Source: Chloroflexota bacterium (GTDB lineage Bacteria > Chloroflexota > UBA11872). Taken from it: a stretch of DNA of 64,000 bases. Every line of letters begins with the position of its first letter. Within the stretch, counting starts at the first letter, position 1. The stretch spans positions 247,253 to 311,252 of the forward strand of contig JAJEGF010000025.1 in the NCBI GenBank assembly GCA_022820025.1, written 5' to 3'. The translations under genes and the position numbers were made by a program. Positions 24,625-32,562 of this stretch are shown piece by piece. Under the pieces are notes generated by a model. It was given only the letters and a program-made list of their open reading frames with translations. It was not told the origin of the DNA and made no database searches.

Positions 24625-25251
24625 TCATATCGCTCCCGGCTGCTCGGTTCCGCTGGCGGCGTACAAGTGGTGAGCGGCAATGTACTCGGCCACGGCTCGC
24701 GGCACCCAGGCATCGATTGGTCGACCCCGCGCACATGCTGCCCGGATCCGGGAGGCGGCGATGTCCACCGCCGGCATCTCGTGTACCAGGATTCGCTGCT
24801 CGGCATTCGGGTGCAGGTCCAGCACCTCCCGAGGTGTCTCCGTGGAATGCCCGGGCCGCGGCACGGTGATGATCTGCGCCGCCGCCAGAATCCGTCCGGC
24901 CTGGCGCCAGGCTGGAAGTTCATCCAGGGCATCGGCGCCAAGAATCAGAAAAAGCTCGGCCGCTGGCCGCTGGGCAGCCAGACCTTGCAGCGTGTCGACC
25001 ATGTACGACGGGCCGGGCCGCTCGATGTCGATGGCCGAGACCTCCAAGCCCGGTGCGCCATCGATGGCGCGGCCGATCATCGCCAGCCGGTCGTTCGCCG
25101 AGGCCAGCGGCGGAGCGCGCAGCGGCGACTGGCGCGCCGGGATGAAGAGGATGCGGCTCAGGGCAAACGCCTCGCGCACGCTCTGCGCCACGGTCAGGTG
25201 CCCGCAGTGCACGGGATCGAACGTCCCCCCGTAGATTCCAAGGCGCGGCAT
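24625..25251 (-). CDS. nadD: Nicotinate-nucleotide adenylyltransferase
   Basis: 208 residues. GIYGGTFDPVHCGHL is the nucleotidyltransferase (T/H)xGH motif; FIPARQSPLR, ILGADALDELPAW and the C-terminal AASRIRAACARG complete the NadD pattern. It makes nicotinate adenine dinucleotide from NaMN and ATP in NAD synthesis. It starts one base after the end of the Gfo/Idh gene and precedes rsfS. Confidence 0.94.
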   Translation of the reverse strand: MPRLGIYGGTFDPVHCGHLTVAQSVREAFALSRILFIPARQSPLRAPPLASANDRLAMIGRAIDGAPGLEVSAIDIERPGPSYMVDTLQGLAAQRPAAELFLILGADALDELPAWRQAGRILAAAQIITVPRPGHSTETPREVLDLHPNAEQRILVHEMPAVDIAASRIRAACARGRPIDAWVPRAVAEYIAAHHLYAASGTEQPGAI

Positions 25252-25252
25252 G

Positions 25253-26278
25253 TCAGGCGCCGTGTAGCGTCTGCGTGCGGCCCGACGCGGCGCCGGCCAG
25301 CACCGCGCGGGTCAGCGCCACCGCCCGAACGCCGTCAGACAGGTCCGGAACCCGCGGATCGCTCCCGCCGGGGCAAATGAAGGCCCGCACAAGAGCGCGA
25401 AGCGATTGCCGTTCGGCCTTTACTCGCGCCAGCCAGCTGCGACCGTCATGCTCCAACGTGACGCCCGGCAGCCGTGGCGGGTCCACGGATCGATCGCCGA
25501 CAGGCTCGATCTCCGCGACCGTCCAGTTGGACCGGATCCGCACTCGCGTTGCGCCGTCGGTTAGATCCACGACCACGGGTCCATGCTCGGGATCGGCGTC
25601 GCCGCCGGCGACCGTGAGCGACGCATGGTGCTCGCGGTCGAAGTAGAAGTCGGCCACCAGGGCATCGGCGCGTGGCGGCACGGTAACGGTCGCGCCTGCG
25701 ATCTGCCCGGTCGACAGCGGGCCGCCGTCGGCCACGATTTCCGCCGGTGCCGCGCCAAACAGGTGCATCAGCAAATCCAGCGCGTGGTGGGGTGTGGCCC
25801 AAACGGCTTCAAGAACGGACGATGGGGCCCGCGGCGGACCAGGATCGACCACCGCGATCGCGTGTGCGAACCGCGGCTCCGGCACGATCTCGCGTAGCAA
25901 TTGCACCAAAGGCTCAAATCGCCACGCAAAGGCCATGCCTATTCGACCCGGCCCGCCCGCGACCTCGCGAGCCGTGCGCCGAGCACTGACAACACCCCGG
26001 GACAGCGGCGGATCCGCCAGCACGTGGATACCGGCCCGCGCGGCGGCCGCAAGACGATCGGAATCGAACGGCGCACGCGCCACAACAAGCGCGTCAAGCG
26101 TCTGGCCAGTCCAGTCCGCGGCCGCCTTGCCGCCGTGGACGCCGGCGCACGCTTCCGCCGCCTGCGGGTCTTCGTCCATGCAGAGCACCAGGTCGGCGTC
26201 GTCCAGAGACGCGATCGCGGCGGCAAAGGCCTGGCCACGAGAGCCGCAGCCCATGATCCCGATGCGGTGTGGGGACAT
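25253..26278 (-). CDS. Gfo/Idh/MocA-family oxidoreductase
   Basis: A 341-residue protein with an N-terminal Rossmann fold (RIGIMGCGSRGQAFA), an acidic CMDEDPQAA loop after strand 2, and the VLADPPLSRG segment equivalent to the family's EKP motif. EKP is degenerate here (ADPPL), so the catalytic Lys seems absent. The C-terminal domain has WATPHHALDLLMHLFG, the family His/Asp region. The substrate would be a sugar or inositol derivative, but activity is uncertain. It is first in the operon with nadD and rsfS. Confidence 0.75.
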   Translation of the reverse strand: MSPHRIGIMGCGSRGQAFAAAIASLDDADLVLCMDEDPQAAEACAGVHGGKAAADWTGQTLDALVVARAPFDSDRLAAAARAGIHVLADPPLSRGVVSARRTAREVAGGPGRIGMAFAWRFEPLVQLLREIVPEPRFAHAIAVVDPGPPRAPSSVLEAVWATPHHALDLLMHLFGAAPAEIVADGGPLSTGQIAGATVTVPPRADALVADFYFDREHHASLTVAGGDADPEHGPVVVDLTDGATRVRIRSNWTVAEIEPVGDRSVDPPRLPGVTLEHDGRSWLARVKAERQSLRALVRAFICPGGSDPRVPDLSDGVRAVALTRAVLAGAASGRTQTLHGA

Positions 26279-26362
26279 GTGTCGAATCTGCGCAGGCGCG
26301 CACGCCGCGTCAACCCACCGCGCGGGTTAGGATGCCGAAAGTCCGACGCGCGGAGAGACCCG

Positions 26363-27169
26363 ATGGCAGAACCGAACCCTCAGCTGAGCGGCTGGGCGCT
26401 GGTGCTGGGCGCATCCAGCGGTTTCGGGGCCGCAACGGCCCGCTATCTGGCCGCCTGCGGGATGGACATCGTGGGCGTGCACTTCGACCGGCGCAACACC
26501 CAGCACCTGGCGGACGAGGTCAAGCATGACATCGAGGCGCAGGGCCGCCAGGCGCGCTTCTTCAACACCAACGCCGGCAGCCCCGCCGCACGAGCCAAGG
26601 TGCTGGACGCGATTACGGACGACGTGCAAGGCAACCAGCCGCAAGTCCGCGTCCTGCTGCACTCCATTGCGTTCGGAACCACCGTGCCCTACGTGGGAAG
26701 CGACGACATGCCCGGCGTCACCCCCAAGCAGATGGACATGACGCTGGACCTGATGGCCCACACGCTCGTCTACTGGTCGCAGGACCTGGTTGCGCGCGGC
26801 CTGATGAGCCGGGGCTCGCGCATCTACGCCATGACCAGCGCCGGCACCTCCACCATCTGGCCCAGCTACGGCCCCGTCGGCGCCGCCAAGGCCGGCCTGG
26901 AACAGCACATCCGGCAACTGGCGGTGGAACTAGCGCCGCAGGGGATCTCGGCCAACGCCATCCGCGCGGGCGTGACCGACACTCCCGCCCTGCGCAAGAT
27001 TCCGGGAAACGACGCCATGATCGACCAGGCCCGGCGCTTGAACCCGGCCGGACGCGTAACCACAACCGACGACGTGGCCCGCGCCATCGCTGCCCTGACC
27101 GTGGCCGACGCCGCCTGGATCACCGGCAACGTCATCGGCGTGGACGGCGGCGAAAACCTGGTGATGTAG
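26363..27169 (+). CDS. SDR oxidoreductase of the enoyl-ACP reductase (FabI/FabL-like) type
   Basis: 268 residues. ALVLGASSGFGAATARYL is the cofactor site; VLLHSIAFGTTVPY, MTSAGTSTIWPSYGPVGAAK and NAIRAGVTDTPALRKIPGN resemble enoyl-ACP reductases (LHSIAF, YxxxxxxAK and the post-Lys segment), rather than classical ketoreductases. It would reduce trans-2-enoyl-ACP in fatty acid synthesis. ATG 26363 follows GGAGAGACCCG and starts the conserved region, so the much longer open frame upstream is not used. Ends with WITGNVIGVDGGENLVM. Confidence 0.82.
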   Translation: MAEPNPQLSGWALVLGASSGFGAATARYLAACGMDIVGVHFDRRNTQHLADEVKHDIEAQGRQARFFNTNAGSPAARAKVLDAITDDVQGNQPQVRVLLHSIAFGTTVPYVGSDDMPGVTPKQMDMTLDLMAHTLVYWSQDLVARGLMSRGSRIYAMTSAGTSTIWPSYGPVGAAKAGLEQHIRQLAVELAPQGISANAIRAGVTDTPALRKIPGNDAMIDQARRLNPAGRVTTTDDVARAIAALTVADAAWITGNVIGVDGGENLVM

Positions 27170-27190
27170 CCGAACTCATCACGGGCAAGG

Positions 27191-27427
27191 TTAGGTTCGA
27201 TCCGCGTCGCGATCGCGCAAGATTTCGGACGGGCTGACGCGAGTCTGTGTACGCGCCTTGCGATTCCGCACAACTTCCAGCCACGTGGAAATCGTGGGTC
27301 GTGAGGCGATTCGCTCCAGTTCGCCGCGCAGAAATTCCTCCAGCGACTGGCCACGTAAGGCGGCACGTGCGGCGAGCTCATCGCGCACGGCCTGCGGAAC
27401 GCCTCGAATCGTGATTTTGACGGGCAT
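27191..27427 (-). CDS. FitA/VapB-like ribbon-helix-helix antitoxin, without toxin
   Basis: 78 residues. KITIRGVPQAVRDELAARAA is a ribbon-helix-helix N-terminus of the FitA type; GQSLEEFLRGELERIA follows, then a toxin-binding-like tail SWLEVVRNRKA. FitA-type antitoxins normally precede a PIN-domain toxin by a few bases. Here the frame ends at 27191 and the next sequence downstream is the tail of a plus-strand SDR gene, so no toxin is present. Orphan antitoxin or remnant of a lost pair. Confidence 0.78.
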   Translation of the reverse strand: MPVKITIRGVPQAVRDELAARAALRGQSLEEFLRGELERIASRPTISTWLEVVRNRKARTQTRVSPSEILRDRDADRT

Positions 27428-27809
27428 GGCGTCAGGGTTCTGCCATCGCGGGCAAGTCGGCGGTCAGTCTAGTTCCTGAGCGCCTCGTGCCGTTGCGGTC
27501 TCGTTGGATTCGGAATCCGCAAACCGTGGCGCGGTTGGTCAGTCCCCAGGCAGCGACGTTTCACAGTTCTGACGCTCGCGCGTTACCCTTGTCCAGCTTC
27601 CGCCAACCCGAATCAAACGAGCCAGCCTATGTAACGTCCAGAGCGCGGGGATCGAGGATGAATCCCCGCGGGGCGCGCGCCCTCAACGTGCCGCCACGGC
27701 AGGTGCGGCGCAGGCGCCCGACAACGACTCGTGGCGATGGGTGATGCCCGGCGACGGCGCGCGGGCGCGGAATCTCAACCCTTTTCTCTTTGACAGGAGA
27801 CACGCAACG
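27428..27809. other. Intergenic region upstream of amt
   Basis: I see no gene with recognisable motifs in these 382 bases. It holds a hairpin at 27644-27670 (CGCGGGGAT paired with ATCCCCGCG, 9-base loop), possibly regulatory, and presumably the amt promoter. AGGAGA at 27795-27800 is the amt Shine-Dalgarno. Confidence 0.5.
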
Positions 27810-29225
27810 ATGTCGCTTCTCTGGACGCGCGACGCGCCCCGCTGGGCATTAACGATTCGCGCGGCGACGGCCGTGATGCTGGCGCTCACGGCCTTCATGC
27901 TGATTCGCAGCCTGGTCTTCGCCCAGGCCGATCCGTCGGGTGAGGCCACGCTCGAGGCCGACCCGACCGTCGGCCTCACCTTCGTCTGGACGCTGCTCTC
28001 GGGCGCCCTGGTGTTCTTCATGCAGGCCGGCTTTGCCTTCCTGGGCGCCGGTCTCATTCGCGCCAAAAACACGGTCAACTACCTGACGAAGAACATGCTG
28101 GACTTCGCGGCCGGAGGCCTCTCGTTCTGGGCCTTCGGCTATGCCTTCATGTTCGGCGGGTCAGGCGCATTTCCGGGGCTTGACCAGGGCAATGCCTTTA
28201 TCGGCTACTCCGGGTTCTTCCTGGTCAACCAGGCCTACGACGTCTCCACGGCGATGTTCTGGTTCTTCCAGATGGTGTTCGCCGCCACCACGGCCACCAT
28301 CGTGGCCGGCGCCGTGGCCGAGCGCACCAAGGTCACCGCCTACCTGGCCTACAGCTTCCTGGTTACCGCGCTGGTGTACCCGATCTACGGGCACTGGATG
28401 TGGGGCGGCGGCTGGCTCGGCGGCGAGCAGCTGGAAAGCTGGATCGGCGCCGCGGCGGTGGACTTCGCCGGTTCCGGCGTGGTCCACACCATCGGCGGCA
28501 TGCTGGCCCTGGCCGGCGCCTACACCGTGGGCGCCCGCATGGGCAAGTACGGACCGAACGGCGAGGTACGCGTGCTCAAGGGCCACAACATGGTCTACGT
28601 GGTCATTGGGACGTTCATCCTGTTCTTCGGCTGGTTCGGCTTTAACGCCGGCAGCACCGTCAACGGCAACGACCCGCGCATCGCGGTCATCATTGCCAAC
28701 ACCTTCCTGGCCGGCGCTACCGGCGCAGTCACGGCCGCTTACATCCGGCTGGTGCAGCGCGGCAAGATCAGCGCGGCCGACACGGCCAACGGCTCGCTGG
28801 CCGGGCTCGTCGCCGTCACCGCTCCCTGCGCCTTCATCGCGCCCTGGGCCGCGGTGGTGGTTGGCGCGGTCGGCGCGATCGTCATGCTGGCCGGTGTGTG
28901 GTTCATCGACACCAAGCTGAAGATCGACGACCCGATTGGAGCCTCGTCGGTTCACGGCGTAGCCGGGGTCTGGGGCCTGCTGGCAGTCGGAATCTTCGCC
29001 GACGGCACCTATGGCGTCAGCGGCTTCGTCGCCGGCAACGGGATCCAGTTCGTCGCACAGCTGATCGCCGCGGTGGTGGCGGTCCTCTGGGCGCTGGGCA
29101 CCGGCCTCCTGCTCTTCAACGCGCTGAAGCTCACCATGGGCCTGCGCGCCTCGCCCGAGGAGGAGATGAGCGGTCTCGACATGCCGGAACACGGCGAAGA
29201 GACCTACCCGGTAGAGGCTTCGTAA
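27810..29225 (+). CDS. amt: Ammonium transporter (Amt/MEP/Rh family)
   Basis: A 471-residue membrane protein. The N-terminus has a signal-like helix. GAGLIRAKNTVNYLTKNMLD, the twin-His pore residues in DFAGSGVVHTIGG and SSVHGVAGVWG, and FNAGSTVNGNDPRIA are Amt landmarks. It has eleven or so helices and should take up ammonium. ATG 27810 is preceded by AGGAGA at 9 bases; upstream frame is not used. No glnK/glnB gene lies beside it, which is unusual for amt. A strong hairpin follows. Confidence 0.95.
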   Translation: MSLLWTRDAPRWALTIRAATAVMLALTAFMLIRSLVFAQADPSGEATLEADPTVGLTFVWTLLSGALVFFMQAGFAFLGAGLIRAKNTVNYLTKNMLDFAAGGLSFWAFGYAFMFGGSGAFPGLDQGNAFIGYSGFFLVNQAYDVSTAMFWFFQMVFAATTATIVAGAVAERTKVTAYLAYSFLVTALVYPIYGHWMWGGGWLGGEQLESWIGAAAVDFAGSGVVHTIGGMLALAGAYTVGARMGKYGPNGEVRVLKGHNMVYVVIGTFILFFGWFGFNAGSTVNGNDPRIAVIIANTFLAGATGAVTAAYIRLVQRGKISAADTANGSLAGLVAVTAPCAFIAPWAAVVVGAVGAIVMLAGVWFIDTKLKIDDPIGASSVHGVAGVWGLLAVGIFADGTYGVSGFVAGNGIQFVAQLIAAVVAVLWALGTGLLLFNALKLTMGLRASPEEEMSGLDMPEHGEETYPVEAS

Positions 29226-29255
29226 CGCCAACCTGCCCGCTCGCTGCGGGCAAAT

Positions 29256-29287
29256 CGAGGGGCCGCGGCAACCGCCGCGGCCCCTCG
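29256..29287. terminator. Bidirectional hairpin terminator after amt
   Basis: CGAGGGGCCGCGGC (29256-29269) pairs perfectly with 29274-29287, with loop AACC. It is between the convergent amt and FAD-oxidase genes and can terminate both. Confidence 0.75.
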
Positions 29288-29288
29288 G

Positions 29289-30683
29289 CTAGTTCGGACT
29301 GACCGACCGGCGGGCCTTCACTGGCTCGGCCGGCCACATGGCGCCCGGGTTCATGATGTTGTCGGGATCGAAGGCGCGCTTGATCCGTCGCATGGCCGCA
29401 AGCGTGGGCGCGTCGTAGGCGCGGTCGACGAACGGCTGCTTTACCCGCCCCAGACCGTGCTCGCCAGAGAGAATGCCGCCGGCCGCGAGACCGGTGTCAG
29501 CCACGATCGGCAGCAGGCTGAAGGCCCTGTCGCGCTCCTCCGGATCCGACGGGTCGTAGAGCATGTTGGGGTGTAGCGTGCCGTCCGCCGCGTGGCCAAA
29601 GATGGCCACCACGACGTCGGCGTCGTCTGCGGCTTGCTTGATCGCGCAAAAGGTAGGCGCGAGCTGCGAGTACGGCACGCAGATGTCCTCGCCGATCTTG
29701 GCCGGACGGATCTTCGCCAGCGAGGCCGTAATTCCACGGCGCGCCTCCCACCAGCGCTCGGCGCGGACGGGATCCACGCTGTCCGTCCCGCCGCCCGCGG
29801 ACCTCAGCAGATCGTCCAGCCTGGCGGTTTCGTCTCGCACCTCGGTCTCGTCGCCGTCCAGTTCGATCAGCAGTAGCCCTCCGGCGTCGCGCGGGAATCC
29901 CCAGGGTCGGGACCGTTCCAGCGATTCGACGGTGATGTCGTCCAGGAACTCGAGCTTGGCCGGGGTAATCCCGCTCTCCATGATCTCGGCCACCGCCCGG
30001 AGTGCGGCTTCGCCATCGGGAAAGCTGGCCGCCCGCACGGCGCGATGCCGCGGCATCGGACGCAGTTGGAGCGTGATCTCCGTCACGATGCCCAGCGTGC
30101 CTTCGGACCCGATGACTAAGTCGATTACTGCGTCGTCCGCGCCTCGCCTCAGGCACAGCAGGCCGTCGCGGAGTGTGGCTACACGCAGTCCGACAACGGC
30201 GTCGCGGGTGACTCCATACTTAAAGGCATAGGGACCGCCGGCGTTCGTGGCCACGTTGCCACCGATGGTGGCGGCCGCTTCGGACGACGGGTCGGGCGCA
30301 TAGAACAGGCCGCGCTCGGCCGCATAGTCACGGAAGTCACGCGTGACGACGCCGGGCTCGACCGTGGCGCGCCGCCGTTCGGCGTCAAAGTCCGTGATGC
30401 GGCGCATTCGATTGGTGTCGATTACCAGGGCGCCATCGGGGGGAACGGCCGACGCCGACAAGCTGGTGGCTCCACCGCGTGCCAGGCACGGAACGCTGTG
30501 TTCGCTGGCTGCGGCCAGCGCGTCGACGATCTGGGCTTCCGTCTCCGCCATCACCACCGCGGCCGGCGCCCCCCGGTACCCCATGGTCGCGTCGTAGCCA
30601 TAGGCCACCAGTTCGTCGGGATCCAGCAGCACGTGCGGCGCGCCGGCAATACGACGGAGTTGGGCCAGCAGGGCCGGATTCAT
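29289..30683 (-). CDS. FAD-linked oxidase, glycolate oxidase GlcD / D-lactate dehydrogenase type
   Basis: 464 residues. The FAD-binding PCMH domain is in the N-terminal half (VPCLARGGATSLSASAVPP, PDPSSEAAATIGGNVATNAG). The C-terminal FAD-oxidase domain ends ILSGEHGLGRVKQPFVDR, with GHAADGTLHPNML containing the substrate His. It oxidises a 2-hydroxy acid such as glycolate or D-lactate and passes electrons to the chain or to a partner. No GlcE/GlcF genes are adjacent, which favours a D-lactate dehydrogenase-like role. Substrate not proven. Confidence 0.88.
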   Translation of the reverse strand: MNPALLAQLRRIAGAPHVLLDPDELVAYGYDATMGYRGAPAAVVMAETEAQIVDALAAASEHSVPCLARGGATSLSASAVPPDGALVIDTNRMRRITDFDAERRRATVEPGVVTRDFRDYAAERGLFYAPDPSSEAAATIGGNVATNAGGPYAFKYGVTRDAVVGLRVATLRDGLLCLRRGADDAVIDLVIGSEGTLGIVTEITLQLRPMPRHRAVRAASFPDGEAALRAVAEIMESGITPAKLEFLDDITVESLERSRPWGFPRDAGGLLLIELDGDETEVRDETARLDDLLRSAGGGTDSVDPVRAERWWEARRGITASLAKIRPAKIGEDICVPYSQLAPTFCAIKQAADDADVVVAIFGHAADGTLHPNMLYDPSDPEERDRAFSLLPIVADTGLAAGGILSGEHGLGRVKQPFVDRAYDAPTLAAMRRIKRAFDPDNIMNPGAMWPAEPVKARRSVSPN

Positions 30684-30827
30684 GGTCGGGGCTGTTCGCC
30701 TGGGGTCTGGATTGGTTCGTGACCTGCGCGGGCATGGTAGGCGGAGGGGCCGGCGGACACCGGGCGGTCGGATGGCGACGGACTGTCCTGGACGTGTATG
30801 TTCGCTTTTTGTACGGTATATCCCACG

Positions 30828-31364
30828 ATGCGCCGTCGGACGCCGCGAGAGATCCAGGTGGCTGCCGCGCTGCTACGGCAACGGGGCGGGCTGCCGGCCT
30901 CCGCGCCGATCCTGGACGCAGCCGACCTGGCGCGAACCGCAACGTCGTTGCGCGTCTACCGGCGTCCGCTTCCCCTTGGAATCCGCGGCCTGCTGGCCAG
31001 CGTGGGCGGCAGACGTGCGGCGCTGGTCGTAAACGCGCGGCTGTCCGTCGTGGATCGCAATGTCAGCGCGGCCCACGAACTTGGGCATTGGGTGCTGCAT
31101 GCGGGCGCGATGCCTGACGCCATTGGGCGCGGCGAGCGCCGACGTCGGGAATGGGAAGCGGATCGCTTTGCGCTGGAACTGCTGTTGCCGGAGGCACTGG
31201 TCCGGCGGGTGCTTGTCGAGCGACGTTGCTCAATGGGAGCCGCGGCGGTGCGGCTGGGAGTGCGTGGAACCTACCTGTCCCGTCGGATTCGCGAACTGAG
31301 ACGAACTGATCAGCCCTTCTTCAAAAGAGGAAGCCCGGTGCGTGGGTTTTCCGACACCACGTAG
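30828..31364 (+). CDS. ImmA/IrrE-family metallopeptidase (COG2856-like)
   Basis: About 178 residues. AAHELGHWVLH (HExxH-type HELGH) and the later EADRFALELLLPE, where a Glu supplies the third zinc ligand, define the ImmA/IrrE/DUF955 domain. These proteases cleave repressors or antitoxins, often paired with an XRE regulator. No XRE gene is adjacent. The last 18 codons overlap the opposite-strand small gene. Start is uncertain: ATG 30828 or 30798, neither with a clear Shine-Dalgarno; TATATC at 30814-30819 could be a -10 element for a leaderless message. Confidence 0.82.
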   Translation: MRRRTPREIQVAAALLRQRGGLPASAPILDAADLARTATSLRVYRRPLPLGIRGLLASVGGRRAALVVNARLSVVDRNVSAAHELGHWVLHAGAMPDAIGRGERRRREWEADRFALELLLPEALVRRVLVERRCSMGAAAVRLGVRGTYLSRRIRELRRTDQPFFKRGSPVRGFSDTT

Positions 31365-31510
31365 CCCTCGGGCATTTCGTCAACCGCCCCTTCGCCCACG
31401 GTCTTGGCGAAGTAGTAGATGCGCTGCTGACGACCACCACGCAGCGTCACGACCCGCGAGTGCAGGTGATACGTGTGTCCGGACTTCTTGCTGATCACAC
31501 TGTACGCCAC
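31310..31510 (-). CDS. Conserved small hypothetical protein (66 aa)
   Basis: The frame starts at GTG 31510, preceded by GGAGG at about 7 bases. It reads VAYSVISKKSGHTYHLHS, then LRGGRQQRIYYFAKTV, then EMPEGYVVSENPRTGLPLLK. I recall similar short proteins as conserved hypotheticals in Chloroflexota and other GC-rich bacteria, but no function is known. The basic, beta-rich composition suggests a small nucleic-acid-binding or ribosome-associated protein, which is inference only. Its 3' end overlaps the convergent peptidase gene by 55 bases. Confidence 0.75.
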   Translation of the reverse strand: MAYSVISKKSGHTYHLHSRVVTLRGGRQQRIYYFAKTVGEGAVDEMPEGYVVSENPRTGLPLLKKG

Positions 31511-31756
31511 AGTCTGTCCTCCCAAATGCACCCCGAATGGCGCAATAGCTGAGCGCGAAGCATACCGTCATACAGGCGGAGCACAAAGCAGATTGGCCAG
31601 GCAGGGACGGGCGGTGCCGAGAGACTGCGATTTATTGCCTGCGACAAGCATCTGTGCTAGCTGCGGGCATTTGGGTGATGCCCTCGGATGGCTTGGCTTT
31701 TCGCTACAACGAGGGTCGGTAAGACTGAACGCGGCGCCGCGCAGCCCTGAAGCTAA

Positions 31757-32551
31757 GTGACACACGCACCAATTCCCCGGACGCCGCTGTGCGCGTCGAT
31801 GGTCCAGGCCCGGCTGCGGGCGGAAGGCGTTGACGCTCCGGTGACGGTGGCGGACCAAACCGGCTCGACGCAGGACGACGCGCTGGAGGGACTGCGGATG
31901 GGGGCTCCGCACGGTGCGGTCTATGCAGCCGAGCGTCAGAGTCGGGGGCGCGGGCGGCGTGGGCGGCACTGGCTCACCACACCCGGCGGGCTGCTGTTCT
32001 CGGTGATCGCGCGCGGAGCCGCAACACATTCCGGCTCAACCGGACGCCTCACCATCGCGGCCGCGGTGGGCGTAGTGCGGGCCATTCAAGCGTGTACGGG
32101 CGCCTCGGCTTCCATCAAGTGGCCGAACGACGTGGTGTTCGGTCAGGCCAAGGCCGGCGGCGTGCTCGTGGAAACGCATGGAACCGCCGCCGTGGTGGGC
32201 GTGGGGCTGAACACCTGCAGCGGCGCTGGGATGGCCGAGGGACAGGCCACCACAGCCGTGGCCGCCTTTGCGACTCGCCCCTTTGGCCGCAGTGAACTGC
32301 TGGCGGCCTGCGTTACAGAGATGTTGGACTGCCTGGCGGCGGAGGGCCCGGCATGGGACGACGTCTACGCGGAGTGGGTTTGCCGGTCGACGCTGCTGGG
32401 ACTCCAGGTCGAGGTGAGCGGCGCTCGGCGTGCCCGCGGCCTGGTTGAAGGATTCGATCCCGACGGTTCATTGCGCCTGCGTGATGCGGACGGGAACCTC
32501 CAGCGGCTCAGCAGCGGCGACGTTTCGCTGCGGCTGGCGACGGACCGCTAA
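31757..32551 (+). CDS. birA: Biotin--[acetyl-CoA-carboxylase] ligase
   Basis: 264 residues. QTGSTQDDAL, RQSRGRGRRGRHW (biotinyl-AMP loop), SIKWPNDVVFGQAKAGGVLV and VGVGLNT are the BirA catalytic core. There is no N-terminal DNA-binding domain, so it is a monofunctional ligase that biotinylates carboxylase carrier proteins. The C-terminal SH3-like domain (GLQVEVSGA onward) is present. It starts with GTG 31757 or ATG 31799. It precedes the YYY gene by 11 bases. Confidence 0.92.
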   Translation: MTHAPIPRTPLCASMVQARLRAEGVDAPVTVADQTGSTQDDALEGLRMGAPHGAVYAAERQSRGRGRRGRHWLTTPGGLLFSVIARGAATHSGSTGRLTIAAAVGVVRAIQACTGASASIKWPNDVVFGQAKAGGVLVETHGTAAVVGVGLNTCSGAGMAEGQATTAVAAFATRPFGRSELLAACVTEMLDCLAAEGPAWDDVYAEWVCRSTLLGLQVEVSGARRARGLVEGFDPDGSLRLRDADGNLQRLSSGDVSLRLATDR

Positions 32552-32562
32552 CCTCGGCGTCA

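Noticed and set aside
24600..24941. Upstream extension of rsfS
   Set aside because: This part of the frame overlaps nadD in another frame and has no RsfS residues.
25901..26362. N-terminal extension of the enoyl-reductase-like SDR gene
   Set aside because: The upstream 154 codons are antisense to the Gfo/Idh gene; conservation begins at ATG 26363.
27487..27744. 85-codon plus-strand frame before amt
   Set aside because: Arg/Pro-rich, no ribosome binding site and no motifs.
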